Origin: Lachnospiraceae bacterium
GTDB taxonomy: Bacteria > Bacillota > Clostridia > Lachnospirales > Lachnospiraceae
DNA length: 44,253 bases
Reading direction: 5' to 3'
NCBI GenBank assembly: GCA_030531245.1
Contig: JAUNOA010000010.1
Span: forward strand, 1-44,253
In this document: positions 1 to 8,430 of the stretch, one piece after another
Layout: each line of letters opens with the position of its first letter
How positions within the stretch are numbered: the first letter of the stretch is position 1
Position numbers and translations under genes: made by a program
Notes under the pieces: model-generated
What the model was told of the DNA's origin: nothing
Database searches by the model: none
What the model saw: only the letters and a program-made list of their open reading frames with translations

Positions 1-47
1 CTTATTTATGTTACCTTTTGCTTTTCACTATCCGCTACTTCTTTGTT

Positions 48-266
48 TCAAACTTCTTCCTCCTTGCCCGGAATAAATTCAACGATATCATCAACCTTGC
101 AATTCAGTACATTGCAAATCTTTTCCACAGATTCCAGGGATATATAAATGTCTTTCCTGAGCCTTGTGGAAATGTTTGCACTGTATCCGGCTTCTTTTTG
201 TAACTGTGCCGCAGACATATCTCTATCAATCAGCATATGAAATAATTTCTTGTAACTAACAGCCAT
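48..266 (-). CDS. Cro/CI-type HTH repressor
   Basis: A 72-residue protein consisting almost entirely of one XRE-family helix-turn-helix domain (helices about residues 5-65). The recognition region runs through SAAQLQKEAGYSANISTRL and the end is VDDIVEFIP, typical of the YozG/Cro-like single-domain repressors of Firmicutes elements. The start follows a strong AAGGAGG ribosome site. The gene diverges from the rest of the element, and a TCACGA-AA-TCGTGA inverted repeat sits in its own promoter at 310-323, so autoregulation and control of the lysogeny-like state are likely. It probably keeps the rightward replication genes silent in the integrated state. The function comes from the family; the exact target genes are inferred. 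Confidence 0.85.
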   Translation of the reverse strand: MAVSYKKLFHMLIDRDMSAAQLQKEAGYSANISTRLRKDIYISLESVEKICNVLNCKVDDIVEFIPGKEEEV

Positions 267-303
267 GGCAGCCTCCTTACCTGAAATGCATTGATTAATA
301 TAT

Positions 304-323
304 AGTATATCACGAAATCGTGA
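304..323 (-). promoter_or_regulatory. Promoter -10 and operator palindrome of the repressor gene
   Basis: On the minus strand TATACT (plus 304-309) is a good -10 box. A 6+6 inverted repeat TCACGA-AA-TCGTGA (310-323) lies directly upstream, in the -10/-35 spacer, where a bound repressor would block polymerase. The -35 hexamer (TAGAAA) is poor. Confidence 0.5.
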
Positions 324-401
324 ATTTTTCTACCGCCTTGCATAGAAATTTTATAGGGCGGCACTTTTTTCGAAGAAAATTTCGTTAATCCACTCCCTTT
401 T

Positions 402-454
402 GTCCTGGGACTTGTAGAGAGATACATCTCTCAATAAGTTTCAGGACTTTTTTT
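402..454 (+). terminator. Strong intrinsic terminator or attenuator in the element leader
   Basis: GTCCTG (402-407) pairs with CAGGAC (442-447). The stem continues inward through ACTTGT/ATAAGT-type pairs to GAGAGA/TCTCTC around a TACA loop (423-426), about 20 base pairs with one clear mismatch and a few G-T pairs. Seven T residues follow directly (448-454). It points rightward, away from the repressor, so it would stop a transcript entering the element operon or end a short leader RNA. Confidence 0.7.
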
Positions 455-915
455 ATTAAAACGTCCTTTTCGCTCCGCTCCCGAGGCTACCAGTTAGGAG
501 GGAATTATCTTTCAGCCATAATACGGCTTTTTCTCCAGTGGGTATCGGGAGGATGAAAAGATTCTTTTCAAAAATGGTGTACGAAAAGTTTCTATTTGTC
601 CTGAGACTTGTGAAGGGTTCTTTCGGAGAAACGTCAGATTGTGACATCTCCCGTGGCTACCTGTTAGGGGTCCACTAAAAAAAGATCTCCTGTTATTAAA
701 ACGGTTGATTAGCCACCTGTGTGGCTATCACATAAAAAATTAAAAATCGAAAGCCTGATTACGTATAAGGGCCGGGATACATATCAAACTTTGCAGACTG
801 CAGAGGGTAGATATAGGTACCCCTGGATAAGTGCGCCTTTTTTCGCAATCAGGCACTATTATCCCGGCTCCTGTGCATTCCGGCCCCGACCGCTTTCAGG
901 CGGAAAGGACCGGAA

Positions 916-1326
916 ATGTTTATTGAGTACAAATTGGAAGACGGGTCTGTGGCAATCGTTGAAGCCACCGAAGATGTTGCCGCATTCATGTCAGAAGAGC
1001 ATCGCACTACGGAAAATAAGAACAGGCAATATCGCTATTATGCCCCGTACAGTCTTGATGCACTCATCTACGAAGGTATGGACTATGCCGATACGGATAC
1101 GCCTGAAACCATCTATCTCGGCTATGAAGAGGAAGACGAGGATGAACGTATGGAAAAATACCTCTCAGTACTATCAAAAGTCCAACGCAGACGGGTTGAG
1201 ATGCGCCTTGAAGGAAAGACCATTGCAGAGATTGCACGAATAGAAAACAAGGATGAATCATCTGTTCGGGAAAGCATCGAAAGTGCTGGAAAAAGGCTTC
1301 AGAAAAAATTTCCGAACATTTTTTGA
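916..1326 (+). CDS. Sigma-70 region 4-like HTH regulator of the element
   Basis: This 136-residue protein has an acidic N-terminal half and a C-terminal helix-turn-helix (about residues 82-132). The latter, with LSKVQRRRVEMRLEGKTIAEIARIE and a second helix containing SSVRESIESAGKRL, matches the layout of sigma-70 region 4 found in many Clostridia mobile elements. It carries no region 2, so it is not a complete sigma factor and more likely acts as a transcription activator or an accessory DNA-binding protein. A GGAAAGGA ribosome site precedes the start. It is the first gene of the rightward cassette and lies 78 bases upstream of the primase gene. The exact role is unknown. Confidence 0.75.
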   Translation: MFIEYKLEDGSVAIVEATEDVAAFMSEEHRTTENKNRQYRYYAPYSLDALIYEGMDYADTDTPETIYLGYEEEDEDERMEKYLSVLSKVQRRRVEMRLEGKTIAEIARIENKDESSVRESIESAGKRLQKKFPNIF

Positions 1327-1404
1327 AAAACACCCCCTGAAACGGCACCCAAATTCTCCGTATATGGGGAGAGGAAAAATACCCCGGAAAGGAGGAAACA
1401 GGAA

Positions 1405-3768
1405 ATGAACGATTCAATTATCAAAGACCGTGAACTTGCCATTTCTTTCGGCAACAGCTGTAATTCCCTGTTTTGGAAAAACGGGACAATAACCTTTGCC
1501 GCCTTGATATCCAGGCTACAGAACACTCTCCGAACAGCAGAGACTACAGCGGAATACCGGCAGATGAAAAAGCCGGATAAGGATGCCACAAAAGACAAAG
1601 GCGGATTTGTCGGCGGTCATCTGAAAGACGGACGCAGAAAGATGGAAAAAGTCATTTGCCGCTCCATGCTTACGTTGGACAGTGATGATGCCGGTCCGGG
1701 GTTTATCGACCATTATACGGAAAACAGCAAATACGCATCCTGCCTGTACACCACCCATGGACATACCCCACAGGCTCCTCGCTGCCGTATCATCATTCCA
1801 CTGACCAGAGATGTGACACCGGATGAGTTCGTTGCTCTTTCAAGGTACTATGCCGCCGAATGGGGCATCGACAAATTCGATGTATGTTCGCATCTTTCAA
1901 ATCAGCTGATGTACTGGCCGACCACTCCGGCAGATGGGGAGTTTATCTGTAAGGTCATCGAAGGTGACTGGCTCGACCCGGATACATATCTGGCAGAGCA
2001 TCCGAACTGGAGAGACTTTTCAACTTTGCCTGTGGCTGCCAAGGAAGAAAAGGTACGAAAAACTTCACAGAAACGCCAGGCGGACCCTCTTACGAAAAAA
2101 GGCACTGTCCGTGCGTTCTGTGAGGCTCTTGGCATCGATGGTGCTATCAGTACCTATCTTTCGGACATTTATGAACCTTCGGTAAAACCGGACAGATACG
2201 ATTATATCCCCGGTGAAGGTACTGCCGGAGTTGTCATCTATGATGATAAGTTTGCCTACAGCCACCATGCAACAGACCCAGCCTGCGGTAAGCTTCTGAA
2301 CGCATTTGACCTTGTCCGTGTTCATCTTTTCGGTGACGAGGACGAAAAAGAATCCTTTCAGAAAATGTGTGAACTCGCTATGACAAATCCTGATGTAAAA
2401 GCAGAACTTTTTGCCGAAAAGCAAAAGGATGCCATTACTGAGTTTGGCGATGAGGAAAACTGGAAAGCGGCTCTAACGGTTGAAAAGAACGGAACGATAT
2501 CCAATACGCTCCATAATGCACTTCTGATTATGAAGAACGATATCTATATGAAGAATATCGTTTTCAATCAGCTGGCTGACGGTATGGAAATCAAGGGTGA
2601 GGTTCCGTGGCAGCATCCGGCAAGATTCTGGAGAGATGCGGATGACGCACAACTTATCTGCTATGTGGACGAGCATTACGGCACATTTTCCGCAAGGAAT
2701 TATGACATTGCCGTAACCAAAGCTACCGATGACCGCTCCTATCATCCCATCAGGGAGTATTTCGACAGTCTGCCAAAGTGGGATGGAATTCCCCGTGTCG
2801 ATTCCTTCATCATCGATTACCTCGGTGCTGAAGATAATGAGTACACGAGAGCAGTCAGCAGAAAAACGCTTTGTGCGGCTCATGAGCGTATCTACCGTCC
2901 GGGCATCAAGTTTGATTACCTGCCGGTTCTGGTCGGTCCTCAGGGAATCGGTAAATCCACCCTTATCGCAAAACTCGGTATGGAATGGTTTTCCGACAGC
3001 CTGTGCCTGTCCGATATGAATGATAAAACCGCTGCTGAGAAACTGCAAGGCTACTGGATCATGGAAATCGGTGAACTTGCCGGAATGAAGAAAGCCGATA
3101 TCGATAAGGTAAAAGCTTTCGCATCAAGGCAGGATGATAAGTACCGTGCTTCATTCGGAAAAAGAGTAACGCCTCATCCGAGACAGTGCGTTTTCTTCGG
3201 AACGACCAACAGCGACAACGGATATCTCCGGGATGTCACCGGCAACCGCAGATACTGGAACATTAATGTAAGCGGAAACGGAAAGTACAAGCCCTGGGAT
3301 ATGACGCAGGAAACGGTCAATCAAATCTGGGCCGAGACCGTTGTTCTCTGCGAACGCGGTGAAGAACTGTTCCTGCCGCCAAAGCTGGAGGCATATGCCA
3401 GAGAGGAACAGCGTATGGCTATGGAGCGGGATGACCGTGAAGGATTGGTGCAGGAATACCTTGATATGCTTCTTCCGGATAACTGGGACGCAATGGACAT
3501 CTATGAACGCCGAAGCTACATCCACGAGTCGAAAGATCCGACCAGACCGGTCGGCACTCATCGACGCACCGAAGTCAGTAACATTGAAATATGGAGCGAA
3601 TGCTTCGGTAAACCGAAAGAGGATATGAAGTCTTCCGACAGCTACAGCATATCTGCCATTTTGGCGAGACTGCCCGGCTGGACGAAGAGTTCGCAGCGAA
3701 AACGCATCCCTCTCTATGGTCAGCAGAGAATTTATGTCTGTGACAACCCCGCTGAGACAAGCGGATAA
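1405..3768 (+). CDS. VapE-family primase/helicase replication protein
   Basis: A 787-residue two-part replication protein. The N-terminal part (about 85-190) has features of an archaeo-eukaryotic-type primase/polymerase: LTLDSDDAG with two acidic residues, then TTHGHTPQAPRCRIIIPL. The C-terminal part is a VapE-type SF3-like helicase. It has Walker A GPQGIGKST at about 511-519, an acidic Walker B-like WIMEIGEL, and the family block with FFGTTNSDNGYLRDVTGNRRYW. A GGAAAGGAGG ribosome site precedes the start. Such proteins initiate replication of phage satellites and small islands after excision, and the candidate iterons lie directly behind this gene. Family assignment is strong; use of that particular origin is inferred. 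Confidence 0.9.
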   Translation: MNDSIIKDRELAISFGNSCNSLFWKNGTITFAALISRLQNTLRTAETTAEYRQMKKPDKDATKDKGGFVGGHLKDGRRKMEKVICRSMLTLDSDDAGPGFIDHYTENSKYASCLYTTHGHTPQAPRCRIIIPLTRDVTPDEFVALSRYYAAEWGIDKFDVCSHLSNQLMYWPTTPADGEFICKVIEGDWLDPDTYLAEHPNWRDFSTLPVAAKEEKVRKTSQKRQADPLTKKGTVRAFCEALGIDGAISTYLSDIYEPSVKPDRYDYIPGEGTAGVVIYDDKFAYSHHATDPACGKLLNAFDLVRVHLFGDEDEKESFQKMCELAMTNPDVKAELFAEKQKDAITEFGDEENWKAALTVEKNGTISNTLHNALLIMKNDIYMKNIVFNQLADGMEIKGEVPWQHPARFWRDADDAQLICYVDEHYGTFSARNYDIAVTKATDDRSYHPIREYFDSLPKWDGIPRVDSFIIDYLGAEDNEYTRAVSRKTLCAAHERIYRPGIKFDYLPVLVGPQGIGKSTLIAKLGMEWFSDSLCLSDMNDKTAAEKLQGYWIMEIGELAGMKKADIDKVKAFASRQDDKYRASFGKRVTPHPRQCVFFGTTNSDNGYLRDVTGNRRYWNINVSGNGKYKPWDMTQETVNQIWAETVVLCERGEELFLPPKLEAYAREEQRMAMERDDREGLVQEYLDMLLPDNWDAMDIYERRSYIHESKDPTRPVGTHRRTEVSNIEIWSECFGKPKEDMKSSDSYSISAILARLPGWTKSSQRKRIPLYGQQRIYVCDNPAETSG

Positions 3769-3945
3769 GTTGTCACTTGTCTCAGAAGTTGTCACAGCAA
3801 AAAAGACTTAATAAACCTACATTTCGGGCTGTTTGTGACAGACAAGACAAGAATTTATATACAAGAGAAAATCATAAAAACCTATATATCCCATATAGAA
3901 ATGAATGGTTTTCGCGCGTATAGAGATTTTTCGTCAAGTTGTCAC
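3739..3945. other. Candidate replication origin with iterons
   Basis: AAGTTGTCAC occurs exactly three times, at 3767-3776, 3786-3795 and 3936-3945. Reverse partial copies TGTGACAAC (3739-3747) and TGTGACA (3834-3840) flank them. A perfect 10-bp inverted repeat CTGAGACAAG/CTTGTCTCAG (3752-3761, 3776-3785) spans the stop codon of the primase gene. An AT-rich stretch (about 3850-3900) lies between the outer iterons. Iterons on both sides of an AT-rich region directly after the primase/helicase gene is the layout known for SaPI origins. Function is inferred. Confidence 0.6.
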
Positions 3946-3984
3946 AAGACCCGGTATGAAAACGAAGAAAGGAGAAAAACAGAA

Positions 3985-4260
3985 ATGAAATTCAGACCCA
4001 TCGGGATTATTTCAGAAAAAGGAAAACTGCCATACGGAATGAAACCCTCAGACTTTAGCGACAGACTGTATGAAGGGCTGCAGCTCCGCAAGACGGGAAA
4101 CGGACTGCCAGTAGTCATCATGAAATGCAAACGCAACGACCCTCTGCCTTGGAAGGTTGTGTACGGATTCAGCAGCGTCTTTTTCAGAGACTTCGCATCT
4201 GCTGTCGCGTTCTGCAACAGCCGCGGCATGGAAATCATGAAAGAGCAGGTGGAGGAATGA
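3985..4260 (+). CDS. Small hypothetical protein of the mobile element
   Basis: A 91-residue protein of no recognised family. The ATG at 3985 is preferred over upstream in-frame starts because it follows a clear AAAGGAG ribosome site, and because upstream sequence is occupied by iterons. It has no membrane segment or signal peptide and is a mixed basic/acidic soluble protein. Its stop codon overlaps the start of the next gene, so the two are translationally coupled. Its position between the replication gene and the capsid gene suggests an accessory of the element, but no function can be read from the sequence. Confidence 0.65.
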   Translation: MKFRPIGIISEKGKLPYGMKPSDFSDRLYEGLQLRKTGNGLPVVIMKCKRNDPLPWKVVYGFSSVFFRDFASAVAFCNSRGMEIMKEQVEE

Positions 4261-4613
4261 TGTTCGATATCAAATACCACCCTCTTATCGATGCGGATTC
4301 AGACGGAAAGGAAAAAGTACCAATGTTCATGGGAGCGGACAAACATACCGTTTCCGAGCATCACAGCCTGTACCTTGAAGAGATCGTTCCGTACTGTTTC
4401 CGGCTGTGTTCCTCAAAGCCGCTGTCGGCAAAGGAGACTGAAGAACTCACCATCCACTGCCCGTACTGCAATGCCGGACTGAGAGCCATCTCCACTCCGA
4501 CAGACGGCACACGTCACGCTTTGTATGAGTGCCCAAGGTGCAAATGCCCCCAGGGGCGGTCTGAATCTCTACAAGGAAAGCTCACGAAGACCGACGCGGG
4601 GTCTCGCGTGTAA
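4260..4613 (+). CDS. Small zinc-ribbon-like protein of the mobile element
   Basis: A 117-residue protein with a C-terminal pair of cysteine knuckles, HCPYCNAGL and YECPRCKCP (about residues 69-100), that probably binds one zinc ion. Two adjacent ATG codons (4257 and 4260) overlap the preceding stop; the second gives the better distance to the GGAGG at 4251-4255. No family name can be given. Zinc ribbons of this size in mobile elements often bind DNA or protein partners; whether this one does is unknown. Confidence 0.6.
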   Translation: MFDIKYHPLIDADSDGKEKVPMFMGADKHTVSEHHSLYLEEIVPYCFRLCSSKPLSAKETEELTIHCPYCNAGLRAISTPTDGTRHALYECPRCKCPQGRSESLQGKLTKTDAGSRV

Positions 4614-4671
4614 AAAAAGCGTATTCAAAGGGGTAATTAACCCCAAATTCAAATCATCGGAGGAAGTCACC

Positions 4672-4956
4672 ATGAAGATACCGGAAAGAATCACTAAATG
4701 CCTTGCAGGGCAGATAGATTTCAGCACTTTCTATGTGCTTGATGTCATTCCCAACAAGGCTCACGGCTCGGTAGTGATTATGCTGCCGAAGATAATCACC
4801 GCTAACACCTACTACGGAATGTCCGTTGGTGAGCAAACCTACTGGTACTGCACAATCGAGCGGACGCTCGACGAAGCAAAACGCTGCAATTATATCGGCA
4901 GAGTGAAAAGAGCAGTCCTTCTGCTCCGTGCCCGCCGTTTCTACAAAAAACACTAA
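4672..4956 (+). CDS. Small hypothetical protein upstream of the capsid gene
   Basis: A 94-residue protein, soluble and basic near its C terminus (GRVKRAVLLLRARRFYKKH). The ATG at 4672 follows a good CGGAGGAAG ribosome site; an upstream in-frame start at 4525 would overlap the preceding gene and is rejected. It ends 19 bases before the capsid start, so it is very likely co-translated with it. It has no resemblance to a head protease, portal or scaffold that I can see. The basic tail could contact nucleic acid or capsid, which is speculation. Confidence 0.65.
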   Translation: MKIPERITKCLAGQIDFSTFYVLDVIPNKAHGSVVIMLPKIITANTYYGMSVGEQTYWYCTIERTLDEAKRCNYIGRVKRAVLLLRARRFYKKH

Positions 4957-4975
4957 TTTCAGGAGGATTATATCT

Positions 4976-5926
4976 ATGAAGAACTATACAGACATGAAAA
5001 ATGTCACCAAAGAAAATAACTATGCTCGTAATTTCTGGAACTACATGAGAGGCAATGAGCCGGAACATGTAGTAATCAATGAGGCTCAGAACGCGAATGC
5101 CGGAGGATATATGTTCCCGGATTCCGCTGACAGCAAATATGAAAAAGCAATCGAAGACAAGAGCGTTTTCAGAACAATCGCGAATGTGATCAACAAATTT
5201 GCCGGTGCCCCGAATGTATATGCCTATGACAGTACAGTTACGGCGGAGTTTGTGCCGGAGTATGGTGATATCGACATTGCAGACATTGCCGATGATTTTA
5301 CCCGTATCACCGTTAACAACAACAAGCTTGCCACCATTATGAGAGCATCTCTGGAATTTGTACATGATGCCTCTTTCGACATTGAGGGCCATATCGTAAA
5401 GGTACTCTCCCAGGCGTTTGCCGAGGCAGAGGACGGAACGTTCGTCAACGGTACCGGTGAGAGTGAGCCTGTCGGAATTCTTGACGATACCGCAGGAGCG
5501 GAAACCGGCGTCACCACAGCCGCCATCACTTTTGACAGTGTGATTGACCTGTTCTTCTCAGTCGATAAGAAATACCGCAAAAATGCTGTGTGGCTCATGA
5601 ACGATAAGACAGCACTTGCTCTCCGCAATCTGAAGGACAGTGACGGGAGCTATATCTGGAATCATGCCAACGATACTATTCTCGGCAAACCCGTGATAAT
5701 CTGTAACGATATGCCGGATGCCGATGATAACGAGAAGCCTATTGCTTTCGGGGACTTCAGTTATTACTGGATCATCAAGCGCAGCCCCGTCTATGTCAGA
5801 AGGCTCAACGAACTGTTCGCTCTGAACAACCAGATCGGTTATCTTGGATATGAGTTCCTTGACGGGAAACTTATCCGTTCCGATGCGGTAAAGGTTCTTA
5901 AAATTGCTGAGGAAGAAACTGCGTAA
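4976..5926 (+). CDS. HK97-family major capsid protein, short N terminus
   Basis: A 316-residue protein with the hallmarks of the HK97-fold capsid family. They are FWNYMRG (residues 20-26), then AGGYMFP (42-48) where the mature capsid domain normally begins, NGTGESEPVGIL in the P-domain loop region, and LGKPVIICNDMP with FGDFSYYWI towards the C terminus. The ATG at 4976 follows a strong AGGAGG site. Capsid precursors usually carry about 100 residues (delta/scaffold domain) before the mature start; here only some 42 are present. No portal, protease or terminase gene lies nearby. The protein may co-opt a helper phage, form its own small shell, or be a remnant that is still intact. The family call is firm; the role is not. 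Confidence 0.88.
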   Translation: MKNYTDMKNVTKENNYARNFWNYMRGNEPEHVVINEAQNANAGGYMFPDSADSKYEKAIEDKSVFRTIANVINKFAGAPNVYAYDSTVTAEFVPEYGDIDIADIADDFTRITVNNNKLATIMRASLEFVHDASFDIEGHIVKVLSQAFAEAEDGTFVNGTGESEPVGILDDTAGAETGVTTAAITFDSVIDLFFSVDKKYRKNAVWLMNDKTALALRNLKDSDGSYIWNHANDTILGKPVIICNDMPDADDNEKPIAFGDFSYYWIIKRSPVYVRRLNELFALNNQIGYLGYEFLDGKLIRSDAVKVLKIAEEETA

Positions 5927-5944
5927 TTTTGCAAGGTGAATCGC

Positions 5945-6133
5945 ATGGAAGAAAATATGACATACAAAGGAAAGCCGTGTGCCACTTCCGGTATGCAGGT
6001 CGGCAATACATTATTTACAGTAATCTCGGTTCAAAGCGATCATGCGAAAGAAACGGCATACGAAAAAGTGAAAAGTCTTATCCTTACAAACGCCGGATTA
6101 AAAGGCGAAAAGTTATCGGTTCGTTCACAATAA
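5945..6133 (+). CDS. TnpW-like small transposon-encoded protein
   Basis: A 62-residue protein with the core VGNTLFTVISVQSDHAKETAYEKVKSLI. This resembles the TnpW-type small proteins encoded just before the large serine recombinase in Tn4451-like and related Firmicutes elements. The ATG at 5945 is preferred over an in-frame GTG at 5936 because AAGGTG then lies at the right distance as ribosome site. It sits between the capsid and recombinase genes. The role of TnpW proteins is not established; an accessory role in excision is often suspected. Assignment rests on size, position and short motif similarity. Confidence 0.6.
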   Translation: MEENMTYKGKPCATSGMQVGNTLFTVISVQSDHAKETAYEKVKSLILTNAGLKGEKLSVRSQ

Positions 6134-6181
6134 AAACCGATAAATGACTTGCTATTGCTGCGATAGTACGGGAATATGTAG

Positions 6182-7913
<1,732 letters not shown>

Positions 7914-7918
7914 TTCGG

Positions 7919-7941
7919 ATTAAAAATCCCTAATTAAGGAC
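7919..7941 (-). terminator. Possible terminator facing the mobile element
   Basis: On the minus strand TCCTTAATTAGGGA can fold into a short stem with one G-T pair and is followed by a run of five T residues. It would stop transcripts coming from the tRNA-Ser/mnmA side before the element. It is short and may be weak. Confidence 0.35.
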
Positions 7942-7945
7942 GCCT

Positions 7946-7982
7946 TTACGGGACCTTTTGCTTTACGCAGACGGTGGGATTC
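7946..7982. repeat. 37-bp direct repeat, copy A (tRNA-Ser 3' end plus flank)
   Basis: Identical over 37 bases to 8108-8144 (offset 162). The repeat contains the last 17 bases of tRNA-Ser (T-arm and acceptor side) and about 20 bases of its downstream flank. A copy of a tRNA 3' end beside a recombinase-bearing element is a classic attachment-site signature, although serine recombinases rarely use tRNA genes. Confidence 0.75.
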
Positions 7983-8088
7983 CCATTCGCTTCGCTCATG
8001 GACGCGCTCGCGTTTCCAATCAGACTGCGCTTTGCTTGTCTTCTTGGACGCTTGCGGGCTCACCATGGGTTCTCTTCCTTCACCATTT

Positions 8089-8130
8089 GCGTAAAACAAG
8101 AGGCCCCTTACGGGACCTTTTGCTTTACGC
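8089..8130 (-). terminator. Long hairpin at the 3' end of tRNA-Ser
   Basis: Read on the minus strand, GCGTAAA at the tRNA end pairs with TTTACGC. Pairing continues inward over 19 positions with one mismatch and two G-T pairs to a GTAA loop. No T-run follows, so it may be a processing or Rho-type signal rather than a simple intrinsic terminator. Confidence 0.5.
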
Positions 8131-8144
8131 AGACGGTGGGATTC
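8108..8144. repeat. 37-bp direct repeat, copy B (overlaps the tRNA-Ser gene)
   Basis: The original copy of the repeat, overlapping the 3' end of tRNA-Ser. Sequence identity with copy A stops abruptly on the tRNA side (GAACCC here against CCATTC in copy A) and fades on the other side. Confidence 0.75.
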
Positions 8145-8215
8145 GAACCCACGCGCCAGTTGCCCGGCGACCGCATTTCGAGTGCGGCTCGTTATGACCA
8201 CTTCGATACGTCTGC
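8128..8215 (-). tRNA. tRNA-Ser(CGA)
   Basis: The minus strand folds as a type II tRNA. The acceptor stem is GCAGACG/CGTCTGC with discriminator G. The anticodon stem CCGCA/TGCGG carries the loop CTCGAAA (anticodon CGA). A long variable arm and the T-arm GTGGG-TTCGAAT-CCCAC follow. CCA is not encoded. It reads UCG codons. Confidence 0.95.
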
Positions 8216-8221
8216 TCGTCG

Positions 8222-8293
8222 CCGTGGACTTCACTTCTGCTCCTTACGGGCTTTGCCCGTAACTCGCTTCGTTTCGTCACGGCTCCTCTCCGG
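8222..8293. repeat. 72-bp tandem repeat, copy 1
   Basis: Matches 8330-8401 at 71 of 72 positions. Internally GCCGTG/CACGGC (8221-8226, 8278-8283) encloses the hairpin TTACGGGC-TTT-GCCCGTAA (8244-8262). The repeat is followed by a perfect hairpin at 8290-8313. Confidence 0.85.
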
Positions 8294-8313
8294 GCGAAAC
8301 CTGTTTCGCCCGG
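8290..8313. other. Perfect hairpin after repeat copy 1
   Basis: CCGGGCGAAAC and GTTTCGCCCGG pair over 11 bases with a two-base CT loop. The inner 10 pairs correspond to the hairpin after copy 2, but three base pairs differ with compensation. Confidence 0.75.
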
Positions 8314-8329
8314 TTTAAAACCTTTCTTT

Positions 8330-8401
8330 CCGTGGACTTCACTTCTGCTCCTTACAGGCTTTGCCCGTAACTCGCTTCGTTTCGTCACGGCTCCTCTCCG
8401 G
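8330..8401. repeat. 72-bp tandem repeat, copy 2
   Basis: Second copy of the repeat, 108 bases further on, with a single G-to-A change that breaks one pair of the inner hairpin. It is followed by a perfect hairpin at 8399-8420 that lies just behind the mnmA stop codon. Confidence 0.85.
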
Positions 8402-8420
8402 ATGCAACTCGTTGCATCCG
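8399..8420 (-). terminator. Perfect hairpin downstream of mnmA
   Basis: CGGATGCAAC and GTTGCATCCG pair over 10 bases with a TC loop, 10 bases behind the mnmA stop on the minus strand. No T-run follows; it may protect the mRNA 3' end or act as a weak terminator. Confidence 0.45.
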
Positions 8421-8430
8421 ATGAATGTCA

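Larger units (their letters stand above)
267..915. other. Gene-free leader of the mobile element with degenerate direct repeats
   Basis: There are 649 bases without a convincing gene. Besides the operator it holds two degenerate copies of a bipartite repeat. Block 1, TTTGTCCTGrGACTTGT, is at 398-414 and 595-611 (16 of 17 identical). Block 2, CTCCCGwGGCTACCwGTTAG and following bases, is at 478-500 and 648-670 (20 of 23 identical). TTATTAAAACG recurs at 453-463 and 693-703. A hairpin AGCCAC-CTGT-GTGGCT lies at 711-726. An open frame at 719-1243 has no ribosome site or recognisable domain and is not called. Confidence 0.6.

Noticed and set aside
719-1243. Open frame of 174 codons in the element leader
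   Set aside because: It overlaps the well-supported regulator gene in another frame, lacks a ribosome site and has no recognisable domain.
7920-8234. Open frame on the minus strand across tRNA-Ser
   Set aside because: It reads through the tRNA and both 37-bp repeats (its repeated SHRLRKAKGP comes from those); a known type of false protein.
8222-8420. CRISPR array
   Set aside because: Only two units with a 36-base gap, units much longer than CRISPR repeats, and no cas gene in the window.
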